Source of the DNA: Trichaptum fuscoviolaceum
Taxonomy: Eukaryota; Basidiomycota; Agaricomycetes; Hymenochaetales; Trichaptaceae
Assembly: GCA_910574455.1 (NCBI GenBank)
Contig: CAJSYZ010000009.1
Coordinates: 3,799,040 to 3,863,039, forward strand
Length of the DNA stretch: 64,000 nucleotides
Reading direction: 5' to 3'
In this document: positions 30,801 to 41,224 of the stretch, piece after piece
How the letters are laid out: every line of letters starts with the position of its first letter
Position numbering within the stretch: the stretch's first letter is position 1
The notes under the pieces: model-generated
What the model was told of the DNA's origin: nothing
The model's database searches: none
What the model saw: the letters and a program-made list of their open reading frames with translations, nothing else
Program-made: the position numbers and the translations under genes

Positions 30801-30985
30801 GAGAGCAAGAGGTTGTTGCAGACTACAGAATGAACTTATTGATAGTAACTTTAGACTTTTGTATATGTGTAAAAAATAGATGTTTTTTTCTTTCTTTTTC
30901 CTTCCATGGCACTCACTTCCTACCAATCTCCGGGTAGCGGGCTCTGCTGTGAGTTAACTCTCAGCCACTAACTGCTTGTTTATCA
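30800..30985 (+). repeat. Trailer module with stem-loop
   Basis: GATAGTAACTTTAGACTTTT, a T-rich tract, CTCCGGGTAGCGGGCTCTGC, the arm TGTGAGTTAACTC, then CACTAACTGCTTGT. No leader follows; the CSE1 relic starts within 150 bp. Confidence 0.7.
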
Positions 30986-31594
30986 TGTGACTTAAGGTCT
31001 GGACCGGTCCTTGGGTAATCTAAAAATCCAGTATGTGAGTCAATTCTTCTCCTCGGAACCGAATTATGTCTTGGATGTCCCCGAGAATTCTTCTTCGTCG
31101 CTCTTGCATTCTGCCTCGTCCAGCACTCCCTTCCATTCATACTCAATGGTTGCCATGACTGTTTGGTGCGACTTGCAGTCAGTGTCTATCTCAAGAACAC
31201 GATCAAACGGCGATGGGAGGGTGAAGACTCGCCTTTGGCTGAGGCAGAGAAGATGCAACTGAAGGGTAAGCTGGTCCCTGCAATGATCACACTTTCGAGG
31301 TTCAATATACAAGACATTACAAGCACAGGTTGCAGAGGCCGTGTCCATTGTCGCAAAGTATGGTTTCACCGAGCAGTGGCTAGATCTCATCGATCAGCCC
31401 GTTTCTTCACTCTTGCCCGACGCTGCAAATTATCCGACAATCGTCTCTGTTCTCAAAACTGCTCACTCGATCTTCGCGCCATGGCGTCCTGCACTACGCT
31501 CGGATTCGCTCTATATGATGATCAACTTCGTTTTGAGCCGCTTCTCGGGCACTTTCTTCCAAATCTTCGAACTCACCGCCACCAATCTGCTGAA

Positions 31595-31790
31595 TGGAAC
31601 GGGAGCTGAAGCGATGGCGGAGGCTCAGTAAAGTGTTAAAGAAGTACCCAAACAATGAGCTGGCGAAGGTACGGGCTATCTATGATATGATGATGGTTGG
31701 TCTTATGTGTTTTGTAGGCCCTGAAAGCGCTGGCGACGGTGCGCATGAATATTCTCTTGTCTTCGAATACCGTACCGGCATCTGTCACAG
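31595..31790 (+). pseudogene. Fragment resembling Mdm20/Naa25 (NatB subunit)
   Basis: SKVLKKYPNNELAK joins across a GTACGG...TTGTAG intron to ALKALATVRMN. TPR-like 'LLKKYPxNxLxKALKALxLVR' is typical of the N-terminal repeats of the NatB acetyltransferase auxiliary subunit. It lies between two CSE1 segments, so the locus is chimeric. The fragment is short and the assignment tentative. Confidence 0.4.
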
Positions 31791-33303
31791 CGCTGTGGAG
31801 ACTTCTTGATGGAGGTCAGAGAGTGCAATGGTGTATGACGGACTGGTCAGCCAGTGACTACGCTTCCTCAGCACGGACATCCGGTCAGGAAACTATAAGG
31901 CGACGTTTGCGGAGAGGGAGACAATTAAGGTTGTGATCAAAGGCGTAGTCTTACCCAGTGTCACATTACGAGGTGCGCAAGCTTTTTCTTTCTTAACGCT
32001 CATCTTTACTGATACTGTTTTGACCCGCAGAGTACGAAGTGGAGCAATTTGAGCACGATCCTCTGTAGTATGTCCGAGTCGACCTTTCTTTTGCGGCCTC
32101 CTCCTCGTCCATCAGCGGCCTGACTGCGGAGGGAACCACGCGGCGTCAAGCTGCAGCCGATGTCCTTCGTGCGCTCGTTGCCTCAGCTTTCGAGGCTGAG
32201 ATGACCGAAGTTGTCGTGACGTTGATAGGTAACGGACTGGAGGAATACAACAGGAAGAAGGGAGTTGAAGAGAGCTGGAAGAGGAAGGGTGAAAGTGTGT
32301 ACCTGCTCACAGCGGTGGCAACGGTTGGTGCAATATCGCAGGTGAGTGAAGCTGTTCATTCAGAAGGAATGGTGAATAACATTGGCAATCAATAGCAAGG
32401 TGTCACAAACTCGAATGCTCTTGTAGATGTCGTCCAGTTCTTCTCACAGCACATATACGAGGACGTACAATCGATGAAAACTCTGTGCATCTAATTTTCC
32501 AGGTTGACACAATTCGCTTTTTCTATGCAGTCCGAAATCAAGTGTGTAAACAACCTTTCATGCAAGTCAAGCGCTAATCAACTATACAGTTCACAAACGA
32601 AAATCTCCTCTCCGTCCTTCCTCTTTCCGTTTGTCATCTGCGCTCACCCAACTATGTCTGCTATACGTATACAGCGACGACCATTGAGCGGATATCATTC
32701 ATCAAGCGCGGCTCATCCTTACTGTTTGTAAATCGCTTGCTTACGCCGAATATTATCTGATAATTTCAGCAGCTTCAACCAGGAAGACATTTGGGAGCTT
32801 GCACCTGAAATCATCAACACAATTGAGGCGGGTGGGACACCGGAAAAAATTGCAGAAAATGACTCATGAAATGTAAGTTTACAATTATCTCGAGCTTATT
32901 CTCTCATTAACGATTACTGTAGCAATCGTAGGTGTCATGCGTGTTATTCTGACTGCACAGTCAGCAATAGCCTCAGACCATAAACGACTGCTTCATTGTC
33001 TCGTTGCTATTCTTGCTGTGATTTGCAAGAACCCAAGCAATCCGAACTTCGATCAATATATCTTCGAGAGTATATCTGCTTCAATTTGGTGAGGTATCTG
33101 AAACTGAAGAACATGCAACAGCCTCTGATCGTTGACTTATACATTGGTTTACAGTTGGCTCATCGCGTCAAACATTGGCAACATTTGAACAGGCTCTATT
33201 TGGTCCATTCACAATCATTTTACAACAGGACATTGATTGTAAGCAACCTTCCTTTCAGACACCTACAGAAACTAATTCGTCTTTTGTGCAGAATTTATTC
33301 TGT

Positions 33304-33529
33304 CACGGGAAACACAAGAGGCTGTCTGAAATCAAGACAGGGGTCGTAAAGTATTGTCACTTCTTCAAAGGTCTGTCTTTCTTTCAGACAATTCTTATGT
33401 TTCTGGTCGGTGATTGGCTGAGGAAGGCTGTCTCAAGCGTTTTGTCTCAACAATTGACAGCCCTTGAAAGAAGGGACACCGCTTTATAGACCCCGTCACA
33501 CTTTGAGACAGCCTCCGATGTTTGCTGTG
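33304..33529. mobile_element. 226-bp TIR element inside CSE1 relic
   Basis: Ends are CACGGGAAACA and, inverted, CACAGCAAACA; both continue GAGGCTGTCT and AAA, about 22 of 28 bases matching. It is flanked by the 3-bp duplication TGT (33301-33303, 33530-33532). Removing the element and one TGT restores the CSE1 frame (FILCIFQML). CAC-type ends and a 3-bp TSD recall CACTA-like MITEs. No coding capacity. Confidence 0.88.
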
Positions 33530-34003
33530 TGTGCATCTTCCAAATGCTCTCGCAGATGCTCGAGCTCCACGACAATGATGTTCCTCCGGATTACCGCTCC
33601 AACCTCCCCTTCCTCCTCCAGCCCGCTTCCTGGGCACAAAAAGGCTCATGACCATCCTCGTCCGCCTCTTGCGCCTTCCTCACTCAAGACGCCGTGCAAA
33701 TGGCACAGACTGACCAGTTTATGGCCATCCTGGCCGTTGTGCAGCAGAAACTCATTTCCATGCGTGGGGTTTCGAGCTACTGCAGAGCGTCGTGAGGTAT
33801 ATATGAGTGTGATGTTGAAGCCATTAATGAAGAGTGTGGTGAGGATGCTCTTGACACGGGTGCAGACGGCCCGGACGGATGCATACGTCTATGACTTAGT
33901 CTACTTCTTTGCGTTCATCATGGCAATTCCTGTGGACAGTGTCAGCAGCAACTATGGAATGCCTTTCTTTCAATTATTAAATAGCTACCATAAATTTTAA
34001 TCA

Positions 34004-34026
34004 TTATTATATATATATATATATCA
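34004..34026. repeat. (AT)n microsatellite
   Basis: About ten TA dinucleotides directly after the CSE1 relic. Confidence 0.95.
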
Positions 34027-34069
34027 TAAATAAAATTTAATACATTCTCAATCTAATGAAATAAGCGAA

Positions 34070-34115
34070 ACCTGGGTAGCGGGCTCTGCTGTGCACCCAC
34101 AGCGTTCGCAATTAT
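34070..34115 (+). repeat. Partial trailer-like sequence
   Basis: GGGTAGCGGGCTCTGCTGTG followed by CACCCACAGCG resembles the middle of the trailer, with a changed stem. Confidence 0.55.
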
Positions 34116-34555
34116 GCAGATATATCTACTACATACAAAGAAGGGAACTGACAAACCATATGTGCGAAAGCTAGGTTCACCATGCAAAGACCAGACTTAG
34201 CACACAAGGAAAATGGCAAGAGCATTAGGCACAGCTCAAGGAAGCAACTCAGGTTAGCACTCTAGATGGCTGCAGTTTGTCTTGATAAGTCCAAGCTGTG
34301 ATGGCACGCAAAAGAGAAACCAGATATTCAGACAGCCAAGTTGTAAAAGCATAGACTACGAGCTCAAAGAATCCAGAAAGCAGACACCTCAGCGAGAGCA
34401 AGAGAGTATTAGCCCCATAGCCTTCAGACCTAGTGTTCATTGTCTCATCAAGTAATGGTCCACCAGTACCAGCAGCTCCAGTTTTACCAGAGCCACTAAC
34501 TACTGCAAATACGTGGAGTAATTTTACGCAGCAAATATTCCGTGAAATAACTTAG
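34116..34555. other. No recognised gene
   Basis: Moderately AT-rich. Short open frames only, without motif. Confidence 0.4.
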
Positions 34556-34574
34556 AGAAGCAATAATAAATTAT

Positions 34575-34680
34575 TAAAAGTGAGCGACAACGAGATTCGA
34601 ACACACGACCCGCGTCTGAATATAAATTACCATAAAGAGAAGCCGCGCTCAAGTCAACTAGACTACTGAGGCTTATATTA
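34575..34680 (-). repeat. tRNA-like head, minus strand
   Basis: On the minus strand a box-A-like TCAGTAGTCTAGTTGAC (34654-34670) is followed by the box-B-like TGTTCGAATCT (34593-34603). Box spacing is tRNA-like with a long insert, but no closed acceptor stem was found. Confidence 0.5.
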
Positions 34681-34714
34681 CCTTGCCTCACTTAGTAATT
34701 ATATACTGTCCCAA

Positions 34715-34870
34715 CGGGGCGCAGCCCCGCAAGGAGTTAGGGTTATTGTTAGGGTTATTGTTAGGGTTATTTAAGGGTTAGTGGGGGGTTTGGGGGGCTC
34801 TGCCCCCCATAGTTAGGAGTTAGGGTTTGGGTAAGGGTTAGGGTAGATAGGTAGTTAGGGTTGTTAGGCT
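34715..34870. repeat. Interstitial telomere-like TTAGGG tract with GC hairpins
   Basis: TTAGGGTT recurs about ten times with short spacers. GGGGCGCAGCCCC (34717-34729) and GGGGGGCTCTGCCCCCC (about 34792-34808) form hairpins. TTAGGG is the telomere repeat of most filamentous fungi. Confidence 0.85.
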
Positions 34871-34895
34871 TAGTGTTGAGGATATATATAATCCC

Positions 34896-34975
34896 CCTTA
34901 GTGTAGTGGTTAATATGTCGTAGTTTGTTTCCGGTTTAGGCTTTTATAGAGTCGCAAGTTCGAGTCACGTTAGTG
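34896..34975 (+). repeat. tRNA-like head, plus strand
   Basis: Box-A-like TTAGTGTAGTGG (34898-34909) and box-B-like AGTTCGAGTCA (34957-34967). The cloverleaf is imperfect, so a SINE head is favoured over a tRNA gene. Confidence 0.5.
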
Positions 34976-35196
34976 TCGTTCACTTATATTTTGTATTTGT
35001 TACCACGCTATTTGGTATTACCACTTTGTATTACTTGGGTATTATTTCTACGTGGAATAATTACTGCTCTGATTTACCCCACGTCTTTGCAGTAGTTACT
35101 GGACTTGGTAATACTGGATTGGCTGGTACGCCTCAATGGTCATCGTTTGCCCTCTGAACATGCACGCGGGGCGGCAAACTGAAGACGGCGACGCTT

Positions 35197-35210
35197 GTTG
35201 CCTAGGCAAC
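35197..35210. promoter_or_regulatory. Perfect X-box-like palindrome
   Basis: GTTGCCTAGGCAAC matches the RFX-type X-box consensus (GTTGCC-N2-GGCAAC). There is no clear gene beside it, so a role is unproven. Confidence 0.4.
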
Positions 35211-35243
35211 GCGAGCGATGTGCCGCTGCCATAGATGTGTCGC

Positions 35244-35266
35244 CTCTCGTGTTCAAAACACGAGAG
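35244..35266. repeat. 10-bp hairpin with 3-nt loop
   Basis: CTCTCGTGTT (35244-35253) and AACACGAGAG (35257-35266). Confidence 0.9.
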
Positions 35267-36305
35267 AAACCTAGATCAAAGAAACAAGACAACTAGATGA
35301 ACGCGCCTATGCGCAGACTCCAGTCAACCATCTGTAGTATGTCTTCTGCATGTGCCACGCAATCGTCGCTCGCGAGAAGTCCGAAGACAAGAAACAAACA
35401 GGACTCTTGCACGTCCATAAAGGTCGCACCCTGCCCGTAAGAATCGTGCGCCGCCGTAGTTGAAGCCCGAAGACAAGAAACAGAAAGAAACCGGAAGAGA
35501 CAAGTCCTACAGAACGCGCACACAGCGCAGACGTCAGACTCGTCCTTGTTCTCGCTCTCGCATGTCGTGGTTGGGGAAAGGTAAGTCAATTTTCTCACGG
35601 TGTACAAGACGCGGCTAACACAAGTGAATACCGCGTGTGAACCGGCTACTCCGGCCAAACAAACTATCCCGATCCGTTGTCTTTGTTCCGTTCCTCAACT
35701 TGAAATGTCTCTCCACCATTTTAGTATGAGTGACCGGTATGTACCCGGTAATATGACATCATATTGTGACCCATTGCAGTCGCATTATCAGACCCAGCAC
35801 AATATGGTGCAAAGATTATCATTCTATTATCAAGCTAGAAAATATTGTATGGTAATTGTAAGCCCCCCCAAAATATGACAGATTTTAGGAATATTGTATA
35901 TCTAATATAAACCAATGATAAGCTAAGAGCATACTGTATTCCCATTATAGATACCAACATAGATTGGAGATTTTCGTGATGAATGCTTATCGGACGTCGT
36001 TAAATTTTCTGCTTCTTTCTCCCAAGTCTGACGCTGCGACTGACTATAATTCTAAAGGTGTTACATTGAGTCCCGACCTGTAAGTCAATGTTGCTAGTTG
36101 TCTACTCGTTGCTTCGTCTCCTAAAGGTTACATTATCTCAAGCCCACTATATCAATTGCGGATGTCATCTCAGGCGTTGTCAAGCAAGAATAATGAGGGA
36201 AACACTATAAAATCAATTCTATGCACGATCTACCAGTGGCACGTATCCTGAACTAATCCAGTAAAGCAACCTTGGTACATTAAAGGGGTATACTTTGGTT
36301 TCTCT
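35267..36305. other. No confident gene
   Basis: A 121-codon minus-strand open frame (35293-35658) has no recognisable motif. The part from 36.0 to 36.3 kb resembles the 3' flank of the other membrane-protein copies (44.8-45.0 and 55.8-56.1 kb), with words such as CTAAAGGTT and CTCAAGCCCA. Confidence 0.4.
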
Positions 36306-36309
36306 TCAT

Positions 36310-39300
36310 TCACTGCCCCGGCCCCTCATCCTCGACTGCTACTGGCGATTCCTTGTTCTCAGCCGGTCGATCATTGCGCGTAAGAGCGCCGTCTATTGCT
36401 TTTGCGATCTCGGGCTCGCGGTCCGGACTGCTTGGTGCACAATCTACTAGTTCTGATCCTCCTGTAATCGCGGTTGATGGTGGATGTTCGTCGGATGGGG
36501 ATGTTTCACCGTCCGCTAGCATTCGGATTTCCGGGTCAGTGCCTGGCTGTTCAGTTTCCCCAGATACAGACCCGGATTCTTGAGCAGATACGTTGACCAC
36601 ACTCGTGTGAGACGATCTCGATATCGTCGATGCGCTCAGGGGCTCGAGCCAAGCGGCCGTCGCATTATAAAATGCTTCGCCTATCCATCTCGCCCTTTCC
36701 GCATTCTCTGCACGTATTAACGCCAGCACGGGGCTCACTATCAGATTGAACTCTTCGTAGAGCTCAGGATAACCCCAGAGTGGTCTCTTGAGGTATCGTT
36801 CTAAGCCGTTATCATCGTCTCTACGTTTCTAATCAACTTAGAATGCATGTATTACTTTAAATATAACCCTTACCTTCTATCCTCCCAGGCTTTTACTAAG
36901 TCCATAATTTGCCGCACAAGGTCGCCTTCTCCGAACCGGCTCCGGAGGGAGGCGCGATATCGATTCTTTGCTTCCTCGGCTTTCATTTTCATTTCTGGCA
37001 CATCCTGAGTTTGTTCAGCTGCTTCGCGCCTAATGTCCTCTCCTAGCTCGATGTCGCTTGGTTGTTGACCTTGGTAAGAGGATTGGGTACCAGTCCTCAG
37101 GAAAAAGTGACCGAAATTCAAAAGGCGCCTCTTCACCCTCAGAACATATTTCTTGGTCGAAACTCCAATGTGGCGGATGAGCTTTGAAAGAAGGTACGGG
37201 TCTGACCAGGTACGATCACCCCAGTATAGCTTGTAATTAAGCTGTCCTACACGTTTATCCATCCCCAATGCCCTTACAGCTCATCGTCAGCTCGAACATG
37301 GGCATTGCTGAAGAAAGCGAGATACCAATACATGTTCCGGAGCAGATGTAACACAATCGGCTTCGACTTCAAGTAATCGTAAGATTCTTTCGTAGTTGAC
37401 CCAATCCATTCCATGCCTTTCCCGAACCATTCCATGCCTTTCCCGAACCATTCAATGCCTTTCCCGAACCATTTCATGACTGACCTTATCCATTTTGTGT
37501 TTTTGAAGATCCATCTTGCCCACCGGGATTCATGTTTCAGTTGGTAGATGAACCAAGATGTGACCGACAGGATGCACATGCTATGCAACCCTGTGAAGAT
37601 GTTTGTAGCGAGCGAGACAAACTGCGGCTAAGACATACTGAGAGACATCATTCATGAAGGGAAGGTGATTAATGCAACGAACCTGCATGGACCAATAAGC
37701 AAAGAGATTTAGACCAACGACGAAAGAGACAGCGGCCACGATTAGGAAGACCATAGGCGCCTTATCAAGCCAGAACCGAATCAGTATGGGTGTTGCGCGA
37801 GGTGAATAATACCTGTGAAAGCAACATCAATACGAGAACAATATGCCGTCTGAAATAAGCCACCTACACTGAGGATCTACGCCATGTCACCCCCAGTAAG
37901 CTGCTCACACCTGAGGAGACGCTGAAGACCAGCGACAGAAACCAAAAAAAGTTCACTACTCCTCTTAGAGTTCCGGACGTTTCTGAGCTAGGCTGCGCGT
38001 ACGTGAATTGAAGTGTGGTCGCTGTCACGCTGGAGAAGAAGGTGGCGATCGTCGTGATGTTGATGTATCGTGTCGTATCCCTCTCCTTCTCCTCGGCAAG
38101 AAACGTAGGTAGGGCTATCGTAGTTTAGCGCAAGTAGGTCAGTATTAAGGACTAAAGTACTTACATTTCTCCCCAAAAGTCTTCAGTTCGTCGGTCACAG
38201 TGCCTGCACCAACTATCGCTGGATTCCTTTCGGAAGGTTTTGTTTCTTTAGGCGCATCCATAACCTCTTCCAGCTTAGTGAAGAGGTCATCACAGACATA
38301 ATCCATGCATTCAATCAGTTCATTGCGATGCATGAAGCCTAGGATTGATATTGTTAGAAGTACTCTGGCGGAAAGTTAATATTTGGACATACCATGGATT
38401 GTATGCACCCCATTCTTCGTGACAAAAGAAGGTAAGCCAAAGAATCACTGCAATTCTGGAACTTACCCATAGACAATCCACCCATCTTTTCACTTCGCGA
38501 AAGTAGAACGCGTGCTTTTGATGGTATAGGCTAACCTTGAATTTACTGACGGCAAAAGATTGTCGTGCAAGAGAGTACGTCAAATGCTTGATTTCACTTG
38601 GTCTTTCTATGTCGCTTGTTAACGTATTGCACTTTTATCTGTAAGATGACACGCACTAACTGGATCGGAGTCCAAAACACCTATCAGCAGCTCAACGGGA
38701 CGATGTAGGTGACTCTGGACTAATTTTGCAGCATTAATGACCTCCTTGTCCCCTCCGACGATGCCATAATGTGCGATAAGATGGTCTAGCTACTTCTTTG
38801 GTAAGATACATTTTGCACAGTGGAAGCCTCAAACGTACCTCATTTTGCATTCTCTTACACGCTCTGAAGAGGGATAATTAATTCAGACACACAACAAAAA
38901 ATCGGGAACGAAGCCATACGTCTGGTGTGCTATACATCTTTTCTTCCACCGTGCATTCATGTCCAGATCCAGCGAGACGCTGGTGGGGCCCGAGCTTGCG
39001 GATGGAAAGACATGCTCTATGTATTCCACACATTTGTAGTCAAACTCCTCTTGCTTTTGCGACGCCAGCCATTTCATCGCAGCTTCGAAACAATCAACAT
39101 TAATGGGTGAAAACATTGCCGGCGCACCATGCACTCAACTACTTACATACTTCTTCGAATGTCATCATTGCTTCGACGACATTGGCCATCACCATTTCCA
39201 AGTCGGAGAAGAAGACATCGTGAATGTACGACATACAGTCAGCAAATTTCCCAGAGTTTACGCGCTCTATCTCATTGTTGTTAGTTATCAAACTACGGTA

Positions 39301-40361
39301 GATAGGCTTCATTCCTACCTCCGATTTCATTGAAACACCCATTCTTCACGTAAGATGATTAGCCCCAGAAGTAAATCAAAGATCCGGTACTCACAAAAAC
39401 ACAAAACTGCCATTGCCGCATTTTTTCCTTGAGTTCGCTCTCCTCGGGTACCTTCAAATAAAGGTTGAAGACAAGAGTATCAAGAGAGTCAAAGGTATCT
39501 TTCACGCCCTTGAATGCCTGGTCGCGTTCTGACCATCATTTTAGGTATTATTGATAGATTCATCTCCCGAATACCACGCACCATCCAACCGCTTCCAGAG
39601 CGTCAACCATCCATTTCACAGGTTCAAGTATTCCTTTCCGTAGCGACTCAGTTTCTTCAATAACATTTTCATCGCCTCCGACAATGCGCAAGTGCGCAAT
39701 GTAGCATTCAAGCTGATTTTGTCCGAGTCAGTCCGGATCATTTCGTGCTTGGTACCGGATACTAGTACGTACCTCCACCTGCATCTTCTCACATTCGCTG
39801 AAGCAGAATTAGACTCGGTTTTACAGCTCACTTCGAATAGAGTACCGTTTGTGTTCGGTGCATCGTTCCTTGTACTGTTCTATCGTTTCAGGACTCGGCC
39901 AGTCTTAGGGAAGCAATTAGATTTATCACCATCGGAAAAGGAATCATTACTCACTCTCGGGCTCATCATTGCCAACGACGTTTCCTGGAATCGCGTCGGG
40001 AATTTCATGAATTTCTTGCTCTTTCGCGGCCTCATGTTGTGTTGAAGATGTGCCACTTTCTTCAGCCGAACCTGTGTAGAATTTATTCGTTGCCGTCTGT
40101 AAACGAAACTGATAAAGCCTACTGGTCGATCGACTTCCGCCTGGGTCCAGTCGGTCCAAAGATCTCTGGATTTGAGTCATAGCACTTCGAATATCTCCGA
40201 AGAAAGCACTCAGCGCTTCAGGCTGGAGAGCGACCAAGCCTTCTTCTCGGTGATTTAGTATCGTGAGTCCAAGCAGATGCGGTCACATACCTATTGGATG
40301 GTCTGCGAAATCGAATCAGTAGTGAGCTCGAGAGCGATAAAGATTGGGACGAACCAGGCAT
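36310..40361 (-). CDS. Multi-exon membrane protein family, copy II (apparently intact)
   Basis: Unknown function; probably an integral membrane protein. Start ATG 40361 (MPGSSQSLSLSS); stop at 36310. Reading order: a Ser/Arg-rich start; a coiled-coil-like exon (SAMTQIQRSLDRL); an acidic exon ending GNDEPE; SPETIEQYKERCTEHKR; a block with LRIVGGDENVIEETESLRK; a block with YIHDVFFSDLEMVMANVVE; AAMKWLASQKQEEFDYKC; a second LDHLIAHYGIVGGDKEV block; FAVSKFKVSLYHQKHAFYF; FMHRNELIECMDYVCDDLF; the membrane exon FWFLSLVFSVSSGVSSLLG; a second with VFLIVAAVSFVVGLNLFAY; then SWFIYQLKHESRWARWIF, a WFGKGME repeat, a cytosolic basic region and an acidic Pro/Ser tail. At least 14 GT-AG introns keep the frame, for example GTATCT...AAG before ALGMDKRV. 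No break was found. Confidence 0.65.
37401..37478 (-). repeat. 21-bp repeat encoding W-[FI]-G-K-G-[MI]-E heptads (copy II)
   Basis: Minus-strand units code WFGKGIE, WFGKGME, WFGKGME, WIG. Spacing of Trp and Phe makes an amphipathic stretch beside the last membrane segment. Confidence 0.9.
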
Positions 40362-40439
40362 CTTGATGGGGGAGCAGGTGGGAGCAAGAGGGAAAGGATA
40401 GCTATCGGTGCTGGGCCCCTCTAAATAGTACACGGCAGT

Positions 40440-41220
40440 GCAGCGCTAATCATGATGTGTCTTTGCAGGAGCCAATTGAGCGGAAGAATCACCACGGTCG
40501 AACGCCGGCGGTCGGTGGGCGCCGTGTTTAATCTGGCGGTTTCTCTTCAACATAGCGCCCACATTTGCCTTCCCTTAATTTTGTGTTTTCTGCAACGTTT
40601 ATTCATGCAAACCTGCCTTTTCGTGGCACACGATGTATCACAGCCAGTGCAGAAGAGTATACTAGTTGTCGTCTGAGTGTTTTGCCATCACCAGGCAGTT
40701 GCCTGACGTTAAGAACGCGGCCTCATGTCGAGCAATCGTGTCAGGTGACAGCAAACCCGGGATGTCCTGGTCGAGCATTTTGCCTCGAGTCCTGCCAGTG
40801 GGGCGGTGGGCGATGTCCAAATTTACTTGTGTAAAAGTTTGTGTCGACAAAGTAATGCAGACCGCCAGCAGATATAGTTAACATTCGGCCTCGTGTAAAC
40901 CGTCCCCTCATACAACAACGAGTCCTGAGAGAATTGAGTACAAATCCGACCTATGGCCTCCCGACAATGCAAGATGACATGGAGAAGAGAGCGTCAATCA
41001 AGTCTGGTATTCAGCGGAGATGAACGTCGGAGGAAGAGCGTGGCGCGATGGCGTTGTTTTCAAGCTCCGGTAGTTAACGGAAAGGTAGTTTGCCCAATTC
41101 GGACTGAAAGTTCACATCCCGTGCATATAGCCAGCAGAATTGAGCCGGTGATGCAGAAATCTACGGCACATACATTGACAAGTGAGTACAACCCACACCC
41201 GGATTCTAAGATCTAGATGA
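40440..41220. other. Conserved upstream block of membrane-protein copy II
   Basis: Nearly identical to 51.17-51.95 kb and weaker to 6.95-7.70 and 60.2-60.7 kb. It holds GAGCCAATTGAGCGGAAGAA, GGCGCCGTGTTTAATCTGG and a GCCTCGAGTCCT word repeated in altered form near 42.2 kb. Short open frames on both strands are not shared by all copies. Likely a duplicated 5' flank. Confidence 0.5.
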
Positions 41221-41224
41221 ACAG

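Larger units (their letters stand above)
31140..33970 (+). pseudogene. CSE1: Exportin-2 (Cse1/CAS) relic, copy 2, N-terminal two thirds
   Basis: HEAT-repeat exportin of importin-alpha. Recognisable in order: LAVSVYLKNTIKRRWEGE (importin-beta N-terminal region), VAEAVSIVAKYGFTEQWLDL, LKTAHSIFAPWRPALRSDSL, EVEQFEHD, TRRQAAADVLRALVASAFEA, GVTNSNALVDVVQFFSQHIY, SPNYVCYTYTATTIERI, FEQALFGPFTIILQQDID, FQMLSQMLELHDNDVPPDYR, FLTQDAVQMAQTDQFMAILA and MLLTRVQTARTDAYVYDL. The order follows the family, but several frameshifts and an Mdm20-like insert (31.6-31.8 kb) break it. A 226-bp TIR element splits it at 33304. The C-terminal third is missing; an (AT)n tract follows. Intron positions are still visible. 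Confidence 0.85.

Noticed and set aside
14346..30985. Defined Helitron with TC...CTRR ends
   Set aside because: Hairpins and captured gene pieces fit the idea, but no consistent CTRR end, no AT target and no Rep-helicase frame were found.
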